Of a stretch of 64,000 nt of DNA, positions 48,950 to 62,051 are shown one piece after another. Source of the stretch: Paenibacillus polymyxa M1 (GTDB taxonomy: Bacteria > Bacillota > Bacilli > Paenibacillales > Paenibacillaceae); contig NC_017542.1 of assembly GCF_000237325.1 (NCBI RefSeq), positions 4,480,001 through 4,544,000 on the forward strand, written 5' to 3'. A model generated the notes under the pieces. The model was not told the origin of the DNA. It did no database searches and worked only from the letters and a program-made list of their open reading frames with translations. The translations under genes were made by a program, and so were the position numbers. Each line of letters opens with the position of its first letter. Within the stretch, counting starts at the first letter, position 1.

Positions 48950-49714
48950 ATGAAATTAATATCTTGGAATGTAAATGGCTTAAGAGCCTGTGTAACCAAA
49001 GGATTTTATACTTATCTAAAAGAAACGGATGCTGATATTTTTTGCGTACAGGAAACGAAGCTTCAAGAAGGACAAATCCTCATGGAGAACATGGAGGAAT
49101 ACGCACAATACTGGAATTACGCTGAGAAAAAAGGGTACTCCGGCACAGCTATTTTCACCAAAATCAAGCCGCTCTCTGTGCATTATGGACTTGAAGAAAA
49201 TGAAGAGCCAGAGGGTCGAACTATTACACTAGAATTCGAAAAATTTTACCTCGTCAATGTGTACACACCAAATACGAAACGAGACTTATCGCGATTGCCA
49301 TACAGACTGGAATGGGAAGACCGTTTTCGCAGCTATCTGCAACAACTAGACGCTCAGAAGCCTGTCATCATTTGCGGAGACTTGAACGTGGCTCATCAGG
49401 AGATCGACCTTAAAAATGCTAAAGCCAACTACGGTAATGCTGGCTTCACGCCCGAGGAACGAGACCGCATGTCACAGCTGCTCAACGCCGGATTTATAGA
49501 TACCTTCAGATATTTTTATCCTGATCGGACAGATGTTTATTCCTGGTGGTCCTACATGCCAAAGGTGAGGGAACGGAATATCGGCTGGCGGATTGATTAC
49601 TTCCTCGTCTCAGAGAGGCTTCGTCCGCTATTAATGGATGCGAGTATTGATTGCCATATTACAGGCAGTGACCACTGCCCTGTTATATTGGATTTGCAAG
49701 ATATTTCTGCATAG
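48950..49714 (+). CDS. exoA: Exodeoxyribonuclease III / AP endonuclease
   Basis: Base-excision repair enzyme that cuts 5' to abasic sites and has 3' exonuclease activity. Motifs SWNVNGLRA (near 4-12), QETKLQ, GDLNVAHQEIDL and GSDHCPV (C-terminal) hold the metal and catalytic residues. ATG 48950, with AAGGAG nine bases upstream, gives 254 residues. It converges with the beta-glucosidase gene. Confidence 0.96.
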   Translation: MKLISWNVNGLRACVTKGFYTYLKETDADIFCVQETKLQEGQILMENMEEYAQYWNYAEKKGYSGTAIFTKIKPLSVHYGLEENEEPEGRTITLEFEKFYLVNVYTPNTKRDLSRLPYRLEWEDRFRSYLQQLDAQKPVIICGDLNVAHQEIDLKNAKANYGNAGFTPEERDRMSQLLNAGFIDTFRYFYPDRTDVYSWWSYMPKVRERNIGWRIDYFLVSERLRPLLMDASIDCHITGSDHCPVILDLQDISA

Positions 49715-49745
49715 ATCCCCTACCTGACGCAAGTATTTTATAAAA

Positions 49746-49783
49746 TTAAAAAGCCGTCATGCTCTGTTTTACAGCATGACGGC
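49746..49783 (-). terminator. Terminator of the beta-glucosidase gene
   Basis: Perfect 11-bp stem GCCGTCATGCT/AGCATGACGGC (49753-49763 with 49773-49783) followed leftward by five T. It lies between the convergent exoA and glucosidase genes. Confidence 0.8.
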
Positions 49784-49827
49784 CTACATAAATTGAAGCT
49801 ATCGCTAACTTGCACCTGGTTTTCTGT

Positions 49828-51305
<1,478 letters not shown>

Positions 51306-51319
51306 TAATTGCAGCTACT

Positions 51320-51349
51320 ATTATGTATCGAATAACCTGTATTTGTAAA
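51320..51349 (-). promoter_or_regulatory. Promoter of the glucosidase gene
   Basis: TTTACA (51344-51349), an 18-base spacer and CATAAT (51320-51325), leftward, with the operator about 15 bases downstream. The surrounding 51350-51507 gap is AT-rich and shows nothing else. Confidence 0.55.
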
Positions 51350-51507
51350 TAGAGAATTATGAAATATCAAAAAAATATAATCACCGTTAAATTATCGTTG
51401 TTACTCCTTAAAATATTAGGATAAATCCTTTATTAACTCTGTTGACTCCCATCTATGAGGTAGCATAGAATACGAGTAATCATTGAATTTGAAATACAAA
51501 GTCAATT

Positions 51508-51525
51508 TAACTAAATCAGTTTAGT
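51508..51525. promoter_or_regulatory. LacI-type operator before its own gene
   Basis: Perfect dyad AACTAAA-TCAG-TTTAGTT, 13 bases before the regulator ATG. It implies autoregulation. Confidence 0.7.
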
Positions 51526-51538
51526 TGTGGAGGATTCC

Positions 51539-52579
51539 ATGAATATAAAAACAATAGCTAGTATGGCAGGCGTTTCAGTAGCGACGGTTTCGAAAATCAT
51601 AAACAATTACACAGATATCAGTGAGGAAACCCGGCAGCGAGTACTTAAAATTATGGAGGAAACAGGCTATAGACCTTCCTCCTCGGCTAAAACACTTGCT
51701 ACCAAAAAATCCAATCTGGTAGGCGTTATATTCGCTGGCAAGCTGAATGTCGATTTTAGTCATCCTTTTTTTGTGGACATCATTAATGTTTTCAAAAAGC
51801 AGATTGGCTTGCTCGGTTATGACCTGCTGTTTTTTTCAAATGAAAAATTTCTGGATTATGGAGAGGACTATTTGGCTCGCTCGAAATATTTTTCAGTGGA
51901 CGGGTGCATTATTATTGCTGGAGACGAAGTGGAGAAAAGTGTTTTCGATCTCGACGCCAGTCCTATCCCCTGCATCGGTGTCGATATTGAGCTAACCGGA
52001 GCCAGTTCCTGCTACATTATGTCCGACAATCAAAAGATCTCAATGAAGGTTGTTGAGCACTTTTACATGAATGGATACCGCGAGATGGGTTTTATAGGCA
52101 TTGAACGCCCCTCCTTGGTTATTAAAGAGAGAGAGGAAGCGTTTATCGCTTCACTAAAGCGGTTTAGCCTTGATTTCAGACCTGAATGGATCGTGTATGG
52201 TAAGGACTATGCGGCAGAGGATGGATACCAGATTGCGAAGGCGTGGATACAGCAAGGAGATTTACCAAGAGCTGTTTTTGCGGCTACCGACCTGCTTGCC
52301 CTTGGTGCCATCCGTGCTTTTAAGGAAAGCGGCTTGAGGGTACCCGAGGATATTGCTGTAGTAGGCTGTGATGATATTGAAGCCTGTCGTTATACCGATC
52401 CTCCATTGACGACTGTAAAACAAGACAAGCAAAAAATAGGTCGTCTAGCCGCCATGGTGCTGTTTGACCTGATGAATAAACAAATGGATACGAAATGTAT
52501 TAAAGTAGAGCCCGAACTAGTCATTCGTACCTCTTGCGGAGCCCGGCAAAATTGGAACCATACGAGGATCAAGGGATAG
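51539..52579 (+). CDS. LacI-family transcriptional regulator
   Basis: The N-terminal helix-turn-helix (IKTIASMAGVSVATVSKIIN, 2-21) and hinge helix (SSSAKTLATKKSN) are followed by a periplasmic-binding-protein-like effector domain (about 60-340) ending in VVGCDDIEACRYTDPPLTTV. ATG 51539 with GTGGAGG upstream gives 346 residues. Perfect and near-perfect dyads lie before this gene and the divergent glucosidase, so it most likely represses both and responds to a glucoside or its breakdown product. Confidence 0.9.
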   Translation: MNIKTIASMAGVSVATVSKIINNYTDISEETRQRVLKIMEETGYRPSSSAKTLATKKSNLVGVIFAGKLNVDFSHPFFVDIINVFKKQIGLLGYDLLFFSNEKFLDYGEDYLARSKYFSVDGCIIIAGDEVEKSVFDLDASPIPCIGVDIELTGASSCYIMSDNQKISMKVVEHFYMNGYREMGFIGIERPSLVIKEREEAFIASLKRFSLDFRPEWIVYGKDYAAEDGYQIAKAWIQQGDLPRAVFAATDLLALGAIRAFKESGLRVPEDIAVVGCDDIEACRYTDPPLTTVKQDKQKIGRLAAMVLFDLMNKQMDTKCIKVEPELVIRTSCGARQNWNHTRIKG

Positions 52580-52587
52580 CATATACC

Positions 52588-52629
52588 TCAAAAAGGTGAC
52601 TCCTGTTGAATTCAGAAGTCACCTTTTTA
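52588..52629. terminator. Bidirectional terminator between the LacI gene and glpK
   Basis: AAAAAGGTGACT (52589-52600) pairs with AGTCACCTTTTT (52617-52628), giving a T-run in both directions. Confidence 0.85.
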
Positions 52630-52664
52630 CAGTTTAAATATATAGAGCCTCTTCGTTTAAGCTA

Positions 52665-55014
<2,350 letters not shown>

Positions 55015-55063
55015 ACAACCAACCTCCTCAATAGATCCTCCGATTTTGATCGTTTTCATCGCG

Positions 55064-55124
55064 CAAAAAAAGAAAAGCCATCACAAACCAACCCTGTGCT
55101 GTACCATGGGATGTCTGCGTGGCT
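55064..55124 (-). terminator. Leader hairpin of glpF (possible antitermination site)
   Basis: AGCCAC (55119-55124) can pair with GTGATGGCT (55076-55084), followed leftward by a T-rich run TTTTCTTTTTTT. Such a terminator before glycerol genes is the target of GlpP antitermination in B. subtilis. No glpP is in the window. Confidence 0.4.
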
Positions 55125-55159
55125 CTCTCGTCTCCGTCACGATTATTAACTTAAATTTG

Positions 55160-55188
55160 ATATTATATAAGCATGTAAGCGATGTCAA
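55160..55188 (-). promoter_or_regulatory. glpF promoter overlapping a cre-like site
   Basis: TTGACA (55183-55188), a 17-base spacer and TAATAT (55160-55165); TATAAT at 55162-55167 gives a 15-base spacer. TGACATCGCTTACA (55174-55187) matches the CcpA cre consensus with one mismatch and covers the -35, so catabolite repression is likely. Confidence 0.65.
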
Positions 55189-55225
55189 CTACGGATTTAC
55201 GTCTTTTTGTATTCTAAAATAATCG

Positions 55226-55255
55226 TTGACCATGTTAGATTGCGCGATTTATGAT
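55226..55255 (+). promoter_or_regulatory. Promoter of the PTS gene
   Basis: TTGACC (55226-55231), an 18-base spacer and TATGAT (55250-55255). No antiterminator-type hairpin is seen between it and the gene. Confidence 0.6.
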
Positions 55256-55331
55256 GTAAAAAAATGGCTGGACGTAAGGATTTCAGGATGAATACGACAC
55301 TCCCAAACTTGATGAAGAAGGGAAGAATGTT

Positions 55332-56813
55332 ATGCTGAAATTTCTACAAAAAATCGGCAAGTCGTTAATGCTTCCAGTAGCTACTTTACCCGCCGCAGGG
55401 ATCTTGCAAGGGCTAGCTCTCATTAATTATGAAACGGACATTCCGCTTGGTCCTGGAGTCGGTGGATTTCTGAATCATTATGTCACTCCTTTTCTGAACG
55501 AAGGAGCGGGTGCCATCTTCGGCAACCTGGCGCTCATTTTCTCCATCGGTGTTGCCATTGGCCTGGCAGGCGACGCGGTAGCCGCACTTTCGGCAGTCAT
55601 TGCCTACTTGGTGCTGACCCGTATTTTGGCGGCCGTACCGGGTATATTTGCGTATATTCCAGACGACGTCAAGCTGGACATGGGCGTATTGGGTGGTATT
55701 TTTATCGGCGGATGGTCTGCTTACCTGTTTAAAAAATATCACAATATTCAGCTTCCAGATTGGCTTGGCTTTTTTTCGGGCAAACGTTTTGTCCCCATGA
55801 TTACCGCCTTCACGACCATGATTCTAGCCATTCTGCTCGGCATGATCTGGAGTCCGATACAAGATGGAATTGCAGCCTTCGGCAACTGGATTGTCGGCTT
55901 TGGCGGAATCGGCTCAATGGTGTTCATGATTGCCAATCGGCTGCTGATCCCGCTCGGTTTGCATCATGTGTTGAACTCGATCGCATGGTTTCAAATTGGT
56001 GACTATACCAATGCTGCAGGTGAAGTTGTTCATGGTGATCTGACGCGTTTTTTTGCAGGTGATACATCGGCAGGTATGTTCATGTCCGGCTTCTTCCCCA
56101 TTATGATGTTCGCTCTGCCGGCAGCGGCTCTCGCATTCATCCATACGGCCAAACCGGAAAAACGTAAAGCTGTCGCTTCCATCTTTATTGGTTCTGCGCT
56201 AGCGTCGTTCCTGACCGGAATTACTGAGCCCCTCGAATTTTCGTTTATGTTCATTGCACCATTGCTTTACGGCGTTCATGCTCTGCTGACAGGGCTGAGC
56301 GGTCTGGTCGTATACCTATTGGATGTCAAACTCGGCTTTTCTTTTTCAGCAGGTCTCATTGACTATCTGGTCAATATGAAGCTCTCCACTCACCCTTTGC
56401 GAATGATCCCGATCGGGCTTGTCTTCGCCTTCGTGTATTATTTTCTATTCCGCTTCATCATTCTCAAATTCAACCTAAAGACTCCCGGGCGTGAAGACGA
56501 TGTAGATGACAATCTCCTATCTGAGGCTAACGAATCCATACCCCACGGAAAGGCAAGCACCCTATCCGACATTCAGTCCAGTCATGCAGACAAGGTCCTA
56601 ACCTATCTCGGCGGTTCAGACAACATCCAAAGCATTGATGCCTGTATCACACGGCTACGCCTTGTCGTCAAAGACGACAAAGTGGTTAACGATCAAGCTC
56701 TTAAGAAGCTCGGAGCTTCAGGAATTATCAGGCTTGGGAACGGTACCCTGCAGGTTATTTTCGGTACTCGGTCCGAAACTCTGAAAGATGAGATACAACG
56801 ATTGATGTCATGA
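55332..56813 (+). CDS. PTS EIICB permease, glucose/N-acetylglucosamine type
   Basis: Membrane phosphotransferase component of 493 residues. The EIIC part (1-390) has about ten helices and the Glc-family sugar loop GITEPLEFSFMF. The EIIB part (about 415-493) has the phosphorylated Cys438 in DACITRLRL. There is no EIIA domain, so it must use one from elsewhere. FPIMMFALPAAALAF resembles N-acetylglucosamine (NagP) more than glucose permeases, but the substrate is not certain. ATG 55332 follows GAAGGGAAG. Confidence 0.85.
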   Translation: MLKFLQKIGKSLMLPVATLPAAGILQGLALINYETDIPLGPGVGGFLNHYVTPFLNEGAGAIFGNLALIFSIGVAIGLAGDAVAALSAVIAYLVLTRILAAVPGIFAYIPDDVKLDMGVLGGIFIGGWSAYLFKKYHNIQLPDWLGFFSGKRFVPMITAFTTMILAILLGMIWSPIQDGIAAFGNWIVGFGGIGSMVFMIANRLLIPLGLHHVLNSIAWFQIGDYTNAAGEVVHGDLTRFFAGDTSAGMFMSGFFPIMMFALPAAALAFIHTAKPEKRKAVASIFIGSALASFLTGITEPLEFSFMFIAPLLYGVHALLTGLSGLVVYLLDVKLGFSFSAGLIDYLVNMKLSTHPLRMIPIGLVFAFVYYFLFRFIILKFNLKTPGREDDVDDNLLSEANESIPHGKASTLSDIQSSHADKVLTYLGGSDNIQSIDACITRLRLVVKDDKVVNDQALKKLGASGIIRLGNGTLQVIFGTRSETLKDEIQRLMS

Positions 56814-56833
56814 AGCTAATCCCCTGACTTAAA

Positions 56834-56874
56834 CACGTGCGATCTTCCTATAACAGACGCACGTGCTTTTTTTT
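56834..56874 (+). terminator. Terminator after the PTS gene
   Basis: Stem CACGTGCG/CGCACGTG (56834-56841 with 56858-56865) followed by CTTTTTTTT. The following 56875-57010 has an AAACGTTT dyad but no promoter I would defend. Confidence 0.85.
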
Positions 56875-57010
56875 ATGGATAAACGTTTCAAATTTTTTGT
56901 TTTTGGTTAAGGCAATGCACATAAATGGGTAACAGCTTCATATGATGGAGCTAAACCATTTACAACTTGTTCAGTAGGCAGATTATTCAGATAGCAAGGA
57001 GGGAAATGAT

Positions 57011-58294
57011 GTGAAGACAGTACAATGGCTGATATTATGTCTTGCTTTTCTCACTATGATTAGTGGTTGTAGTGGGTCCCTGTCCTCTGAAGGCCAACCA
57101 TCTGAAACTAATTTGTCAAACGGAAAAAAGATAACGCTTACATTATGGTATTGGAATCGTTCTATTGATGATGAATTGCTCGCCCAGGCGGAAAAACAGT
57201 TCCCCGACATTGAATTAAAAACTCAAAAAATAGGCGGTGACTTTAAAGCCAAACTGAAGACAACGCTCGCAGCTCGTTCCGGTGAACCAGACATCGTAGC
57301 TCTGAACGACTGGATGGTGGAGCTGTTCCCCAGTGCAGATCGTTTTTATGATTTAAGGGAACTCGGAGCAGATCGCCTGAAGGATCAATATTTGGAATGG
57401 AAATGGAATCAGGGGATCACTCCTGATGGTAAAATGATTGCATTTCCTATGGATACTGGACCCACCGCCCTCTTCTATCGTAGCGACCTGTTTGAACAGG
57501 CGGGCTTACCTAGTGATCCTGAACAGGTCAGTTCCTCTATCCGTACATGGGATGATTACATGGCAGCCGGAGAACAACTTCGTCAGAAATTCGGAAGTCG
57601 TTCGTTTTTGGCTGATAATATTGTAAACGTTTACAATCAAGTGCTTGCTCAGCATACGAACCTATACTTCAAGCCGGACGGAAGTTATGTCGGCAATCAA
57701 TCTCCTGACATCCGCCTAGGCTGGAAAACCGCTGTGGATTTCCATAGGAAGCATCTGCTCGCCAATGCGGATGGCTGGACTCCCGAATGGAACGCTTCGG
57801 TCAATAACGGTAAAATCGCCTCGTTCGTAGGGGCAATCTGGATGAAGCAAGTTCTCACAGAGGCTGCACCGGATACAGCAGGCAAATGGAGAGTCGCTCG
57901 GGCTCCTGGAGGAGACGGCAATCTGGGAGGTTCTTTCATCTCTATCCTCAAATCCAGCCAACACCCCAAAGAAGCCTTTGAAGTCCTGACCTGGCTGCAA
58001 AACCCGGAACACCAACTGGAAGCCTACCACAAAATCGGGCTGTTCCCATCCACTCCCGGCGTCTATGACGATCCAGTCATGGAGACACCCGAGCCTTTCT
58101 TTGGTGGTCAGGCCACTGGTCTCATTTTTGCCGCCTCCGCGCGTCATGTGAAAAGCAGCTATTTCGGCGAGCGCTATCCTGTCATCCATGGCATAGTGAC
58201 CCGCCGTCTTTCCAATGTGGCCAAACAAGATGCCGATCCCGACGCATTATGGTCGGAAACGATGCAACGAATTGAACGGGAATTACAGCGGTAA
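57011..58294 (+). CDS. Sugar ABC transporter substrate-binding lipoprotein
   Basis: Extracellular solute-binding protein of the UgpB/MalE type (428-residue class; here 427). The signal peptide is 1-19 with a lipobox MISGC and lipidated Cys20. The body shows WYWNRSIDDE, the DIVALNDW domain-border motif and TGPTALFYRSDLFEQAG. GTG 57011 has AAGGAGG eight bases upstream. It begins a three-gene transporter with two permeases. The ATPase must be supplied elsewhere (an MsmK-type shared subunit is common). Confidence 0.9.
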   Translation: MKTVQWLILCLAFLTMISGCSGSLSSEGQPSETNLSNGKKITLTLWYWNRSIDDELLAQAEKQFPDIELKTQKIGGDFKAKLKTTLAARSGEPDIVALNDWMVELFPSADRFYDLRELGADRLKDQYLEWKWNQGITPDGKMIAFPMDTGPTALFYRSDLFEQAGLPSDPEQVSSSIRTWDDYMAAGEQLRQKFGSRSFLADNIVNVYNQVLAQHTNLYFKPDGSYVGNQSPDIRLGWKTAVDFHRKHLLANADGWTPEWNASVNNGKIASFVGAIWMKQVLTEAAPDTAGKWRVARAPGGDGNLGGSFISILKSSQHPKEAFEVLTWLQNPEHQLEAYHKIGLFPSTPGVYDDPVMETPEPFFGGQATGLIFAASARHVKSSYFGERYPVIHGIVTRRLSNVAKQDADPDALWSETMQRIERELQR

Positions 58295-58317
58295 AAAACA
58301 AAATCCAAAAAAGGCGT

Positions 58318-59202
58318 GTGGACAATATGCTGAGAGAAATCTGGAAGCACCGGGCCGTATATGCTGCGATCTCGCCATTTTATCTGCTGTTTGCCATCTT
58401 TGGCTTGTTTCCGATTGGCTTTTCATTGTACCTGGCGTTTCACAAATGGGACGGGATCGGAGACATGACCTATAACGGTTGGGGTAACTTTCGTTACCTT
58501 GTGACAGACACCGAATTTTGGCAGGCTGTAGGCAATACGTTTGTGATCTGGGTGTATGCCACGATTCCAATGCTACTTCTAGCCCTTATTGTTGCCTTTC
58601 TGCTTTATGCCCCTTTTGTGAAATTGCGCACCTTATGGCGAGTTGGATTCTTCCTGCCCAATGTGACGTCTATTGTTGCTGTTGCCATCATCTTCGGCGC
58701 CTTATTTGCCAACAATTTTGGATTTCTCAACTATCTTCTGCAGCTTTTGGGGCTACCTATGATCCAATGGCTCAATGTGCCGTGGGGTATCCAAATCGCC
58801 ATTTCTTCCATGGTCGTCTGGAGATGGATGGGCTACAACGCCATCATCTATCTGGCTGGACTCCAGAGTATTCCGCATGTGCTGTATGAGGCCGCCAAAA
58901 TAGACGGCGCAACCGGAGCACAGGCTTTTTTCCGCATCACCATTCCCATGTTGCGTCCAGTCATTTTGTTTACGGTCATTACGTCCACCATCGGCGGTAT
59001 GCAGCTCTTCACTGAGCCACAGGTTCTGGTCGGTAATGACGGCGGTTCCGGGGCAAGTGGCATGACCATCGTTTTATACCTGTACCGCGAGTCGTTCATC
59101 AACAACTATTTTGGATATGGTGCTGCCGTCGGATGGGGTATGTTTCTCATCATTGCCGTATTCTCCATCATCAATTGGAAACTCGTTCAAGGTAAAAAAT
59201 AA
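58318..59202 (+). CDS. Sugar ABC transporter permease (MalF/UgpA type)
   Basis: Six-helix inner-membrane permease of 294 residues with the EAA loop YEAAKIDGATGAQAFFRITIP (about 197-217, where it meets the ATPase). GTG 58318 is the first start; ATG 58327 is possible, and neither has a strong SD. It lies 23 bases after the binding protein. Confidence 0.92.
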   Translation: MDNMLREIWKHRAVYAAISPFYLLFAIFGLFPIGFSLYLAFHKWDGIGDMTYNGWGNFRYLVTDTEFWQAVGNTFVIWVYATIPMLLLALIVAFLLYAPFVKLRTLWRVGFFLPNVTSIVAVAIIFGALFANNFGFLNYLLQLLGLPMIQWLNVPWGIQIAISSMVVWRWMGYNAIIYLAGLQSIPHVLYEAAKIDGATGAQAFFRITIPMLRPVILFTVITSTIGGMQLFTEPQVLVGNDGGSGASGMTIVLYLYRESFINNYFGYGAAVGWGMFLIIAVFSIINWKLVQGKK

Positions 59203-59223
59203 CGATGGAAGGAGCGTCACAAC

Positions 59224-60051
59224 ATGATGCAGACACGTGCAAAATCCATTGTTCTATATGCCGGGCTGTTGGTGGGTATCATCCTGTCGATGTTTCCGTT
59301 TTACTGGCTGATCGTCATGGCGACCCGTACAACCTCAGACATCTATCGTTTTCCGCCACAATTGTGGTTCGGTAGCCACTTCCTGGATAACATAACGAGA
59401 GTATTGCAGCAGATTGATTTTGCTGGAGCTTTTTTTAATACCCTTTTTGTAGCCAGTTCTGTTACCGTATTGGTGCTGTTTTTTGATTCACTGGCTGGTT
59501 TTGCATTCGCCAAGTTTGATTTTCCGGGCAAAAAGGGGCTATTCGTCATACTGCTTGCAACAATGATGGTCCCTTCACAACTTTCGCTCGTCCCCTCCTT
59601 TGTCATGATGGCTTCCTTTGGATGGGTAGGTACGTTCAAAGCGCTCATCATCCCAGGTATGGTAAATGCTTTCGGTATTTTCTGGATCCGCCAGTATGCA
59701 GAAGAATCCATTCCCAAAGAGTTGCTGGATGCGGGGCGTATGGACGGGTGCAGCTTTTTTCGGCTGTACTGGAATGTAGCACTGCCGATTTTAAGACCTG
59801 CGTTCGCTTTTCTCGGCGCATTTACCTTTATAGGAGCTTGGAATGATTACTTATGGCCGTTAATCGTTTTAACGGATGAGCGCAAATTTACGCTCCAGAT
59901 TGCATTGTCCCAGTTGAACGGGATTTACAATACGGACTATGCGATGGTCATTGCTGGCACCCTGCTGGCTGTACTCCCTCTTATTATTTTGTTTCTTTTT
60001 ATCAGCCGCCAGTTTATTTCCGATCTTGCCGCTGGAGCGATCAAAGATTAG
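59224..60051 (+). CDS. Sugar ABC transporter permease (MalG/UgpE type)
   Basis: Second permease, 275 residues, six helices. The EAA loop is ELLDAGRMDGCSFFRLYW (about 160-178), and the tail FISDLAAGAIKD is the family C-terminus. AAGGAG precedes ATG 59224. No ATPase follows; the unit ends at a terminator. The gap 60052-60206 shows nothing further. Confidence 0.93.
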   Translation: MMQTRAKSIVLYAGLLVGIILSMFPFYWLIVMATRTTSDIYRFPPQLWFGSHFLDNITRVLQQIDFAGAFFNTLFVASSVTVLVLFFDSLAGFAFAKFDFPGKKGLFVILLATMMVPSQLSLVPSFVMMASFGWVGTFKALIIPGMVNAFGIFWIRQYAEESIPKELLDAGRMDGCSFFRLYWNVALPILRPAFAFLGAFTFIGAWNDYLWPLIVLTDERKFTLQIALSQLNGIYNTDYAMVIAGTLLAVLPLIILFLFISRQFISDLAAGAIKD

Positions 60052-60206
60052 CTTCACTTGATTCCCATCTGGAAATATTGCCCTAAATGGAACACTGCAA
60101 ATGAGTTACTTCGAAGACTGAGCTTCGCATACGATTGAATATGCACCGTCTGCCTGTGATCCATATTCCCCTGCAAACTTGTTTCCATATTTTTGTAATG
60201 ATTAAT

Positions 60207-60250
60207 AAAAAATCGCTTCCACTCATCTAACTGAGTAGAAGCGATTTTTT
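60207..60250. terminator. Bidirectional terminator between sugar ABC and RiPP operons
   Basis: A 15-pair stem (60211-60225 with 60232-60246, one G-U) with A/T runs on both sides. It ends the rightward ABC operon and the leftward RiPP operon, and marks the left limit of the AT-rich region. Confidence 0.9.
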
Positions 60251-60288
60251 CAAAATTGATATTCTACAAACGTTGATCCTTTAATAGA

Positions 60289-60483
60289 TCAACTCAAAGC
60301 CATATCATAGTTTGCACTACTATTCATTTGTCTATCAGGGCGACATTTACATGCACAATTCGAGCCATGTCCAAAATCATGAAGTATGTTATTACTACCG
60401 GAAGAACATATGCAAGATAAAGGAACAATTCCAAGACTATTTGCCATTAAAGGCTTCTTTCCAAATGGATTTACAATTCTCAT
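60289..60483 (-). CDS. Cysteine-rich RiPP precursor, five-Cys (CxC...CxCxC)
   Basis: A 64-residue peptide starting at ATG 60483 with AAGGAGG seven bases upstream. Cys24 and Cys26 (SCICSSG) and Cys43, Cys45 and Cys47 (NCACKC) form two clusters separated by a Gly/Asn/His-rich loop; the first 23 residues (with NPFGKKPLM) look like a leader. The tail after Cys47 is RPD then polar. I know a class of Cys-rich peptides (CLI_3235-type) that sit beside a SPASM radical SAM maturase and have a GKK-containing leader; this resembles it, but I could not verify it. It lies 35 bases after the maturase gene, last in the operon. Confidence 0.72.
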   Translation of the reverse strand: MRIVNPFGKKPLMANSLGIVPLSCICSSGSNNILHDFGHGSNCACKCRPDRQMNSSANYDMALS

Positions 60484-60518
60484 TTATAATCCTCCTTCAA
60501 CTCTACTTTGTTTATAGA

Positions 60519-62051
60519 TTACACCAAAGTAATATGATTTAATGCTTCTAATAAATGTGGTTTGTTTTCCAAGATAGTATGATAGCTTATCAATGCATGT
60601 TCTAGCATATCTAAAGAACGCCTACAAGCCATTCTCTTTTTTTCAATATTAAATTTGTCACTATCGTAACATTCGACGTAACATACCGAACATAGACGTA
60701 TAGCCCAACATTCAGAACATTGTGGTAAGCTTTCCTTACAATAGTCCTCTATATAACGATCAATTAACACAGTTTCATCTAAACCACTGTAAACATTCCC
60801 AACTGAAGGTGATTTTCCTATGCGTTCGCATAAATGAAAATCTCCATTTGCCGTTACATAGATTCTTCTTGTCGCAGGTGAACAGCAGCCATTTAAATTA
60901 TAATTCGGGTAAGGAGTTTCAGTTAAAATCCTATCATGTATTATTGAGAATTGTTTGTGTAAAAAATCGATTGTGAATGGGTTACTTTGTGATGTATAAG
61001 TATTATTTAACATCAGATCAGTTGTCCAGTTCCCTACAGGGTTATCATAACAATGTATAGGGTTTTCTTCAGTAATCGTTTTCTCTATGTCAGACGAGTG
61101 TCTCACATAAGAAATATTTTTAGTAATATCCTTAGGTACCCACGAAAGAGAATTAAAGAAATTTTGAATTTTTTTCATTACCGCATCATTAGTTGGTCTG
61201 GGTGTTACCATGCTTAGCGATATAAGGGAATTACTTTTTTCTCCATAAGCATTAATTAGATATTTAAGACCATGAATTGCCTTGTCGTAAGTGCCCGCGC
61301 CATTTTTAAATACCCTTCTACAATCATGTATTTCCTTTGGACCATCAATACTACATACAACTCCAAAGTTAGGGATTGTAGATAGATATTCTGCGATTTC
61401 AGCAGTCATTAAGGTTAAATTTGTTGTCATTGAAAAAGTTAGATCTTTACCAGCGCCATTTTCCAGAGCATAGGCTACACAATGCTTTAATAATTTAAAT
61501 TCTATTAATGGCTCCCCACCATAAAAAGTTACCGCGACTTTTTTACCTGAGTTTTTTAAAGTATAATCAATTGCTAACTCTGCTACTTGCCAAGACATGT
61601 GTCTACGTCCAAACTCTCTGAAGTCTATGTTTCCTGAATGATATATGCAATAGTGACATGCCATATTACATTGTTCGGTCAACTCCAGTGTAACCTGTTC
61701 TAGATGGCTTTTTGCATTTTTTAAAACCTCATCTTCTGATAGTGCAAAGGATAAAAGAGGAGGAGCTTGGAATAAATGCTGCTCATGCGCAACATGTATT
61801 AAGTCAATTAGAATAGTCAATGTATCATCATTAACTTTAATAGGATTTATTACCTTCGCTATATCTCCGTACAATTGTAAGTTATTTAGAAATGTATACT
61901 CTATTTCATTACATTCCATTACTTTGCCTGTGCCCACATCATATAAATAGGATTTATTCTTTGTCTGAAATAACTTAAATAGTCGAGAATAATTCCCATA
62001 CTGTTTTTCGATGTTTCTAAAGAACTCCATAACTGTGGAATCCAATATCAT
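60519..62051 (-). CDS. SPASM-type radical SAM peptide maturase (CcpM-like)
   Basis: The cluster motif CxxxCxxC is Cys129-Cys133-Cys136 (QCNMACHYC), followed by VTFYGGEPL (the GGE S-adenosylmethionine motif). The C-terminal 130 residues form a SPASM domain with many cysteines (NGCCSP, HLCERIG, CSECWAIRLCSVCYVEC). An N-terminal 110 residues (YDVGTGKVMECNE) may be a precursor-recognition domain. Such enzymes make thioether bonds from Cys to other residues. ATG 62051 (or GTG 62054) lies inside the 3' end of the ABC gene, overlapping it by about 35 bases with AAAGGAAC upstream. No leader protease accompanies it. Confidence 0.9.
   Translation of the reverse strand: MILDSTVMEFFRNIEKQYGNYSRLFKLFQTKNKSYLYDVGTGKVMECNEIEYTFLNNLQLYGDIAKVINPIKVNDDTLTILIDLIHVAHEQHLFQAPPLLSFALSEDEVLKNAKSHLEQVTLELTEQCNMACHYCIYHSGNIDFREFGRRHMSWQVAELAIDYTLKNSGKKVAVTFYGGEPLIEFKLLKHCVAYALENGAGKDLTFSMTTNLTLMTAEIAEYLSTIPNFGVVCSIDGPKEIHDCRRVFKNGAGTYDKAIHGLKYLINAYGEKSNSLISLSMVTPRPTNDAVMKKIQNFFNSLSWVPKDITKNISYVRHSSDIEKTITEENPIHCYDNPVGNWTTDLMLNNTYTSQSNPFTIDFLHKQFSIIHDRILTETPYPNYNLNGCCSPATRRIYVTANGDFHLCERIGKSPSVGNVYSGLDETVLIDRYIEDYCKESLPQCSECWAIRLCSVCYVECYDSDKFNIEKKRMACRRSLDMLEHALISYHTILENKPHLLEALNHITLV

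Noticed and set aside
60289..60483. Five-Cys peptide as a freyrasin-type ranthipeptide
   Set aside because: No repeated CxxxD/E units; the only nearby acid pattern is a single CRPD.
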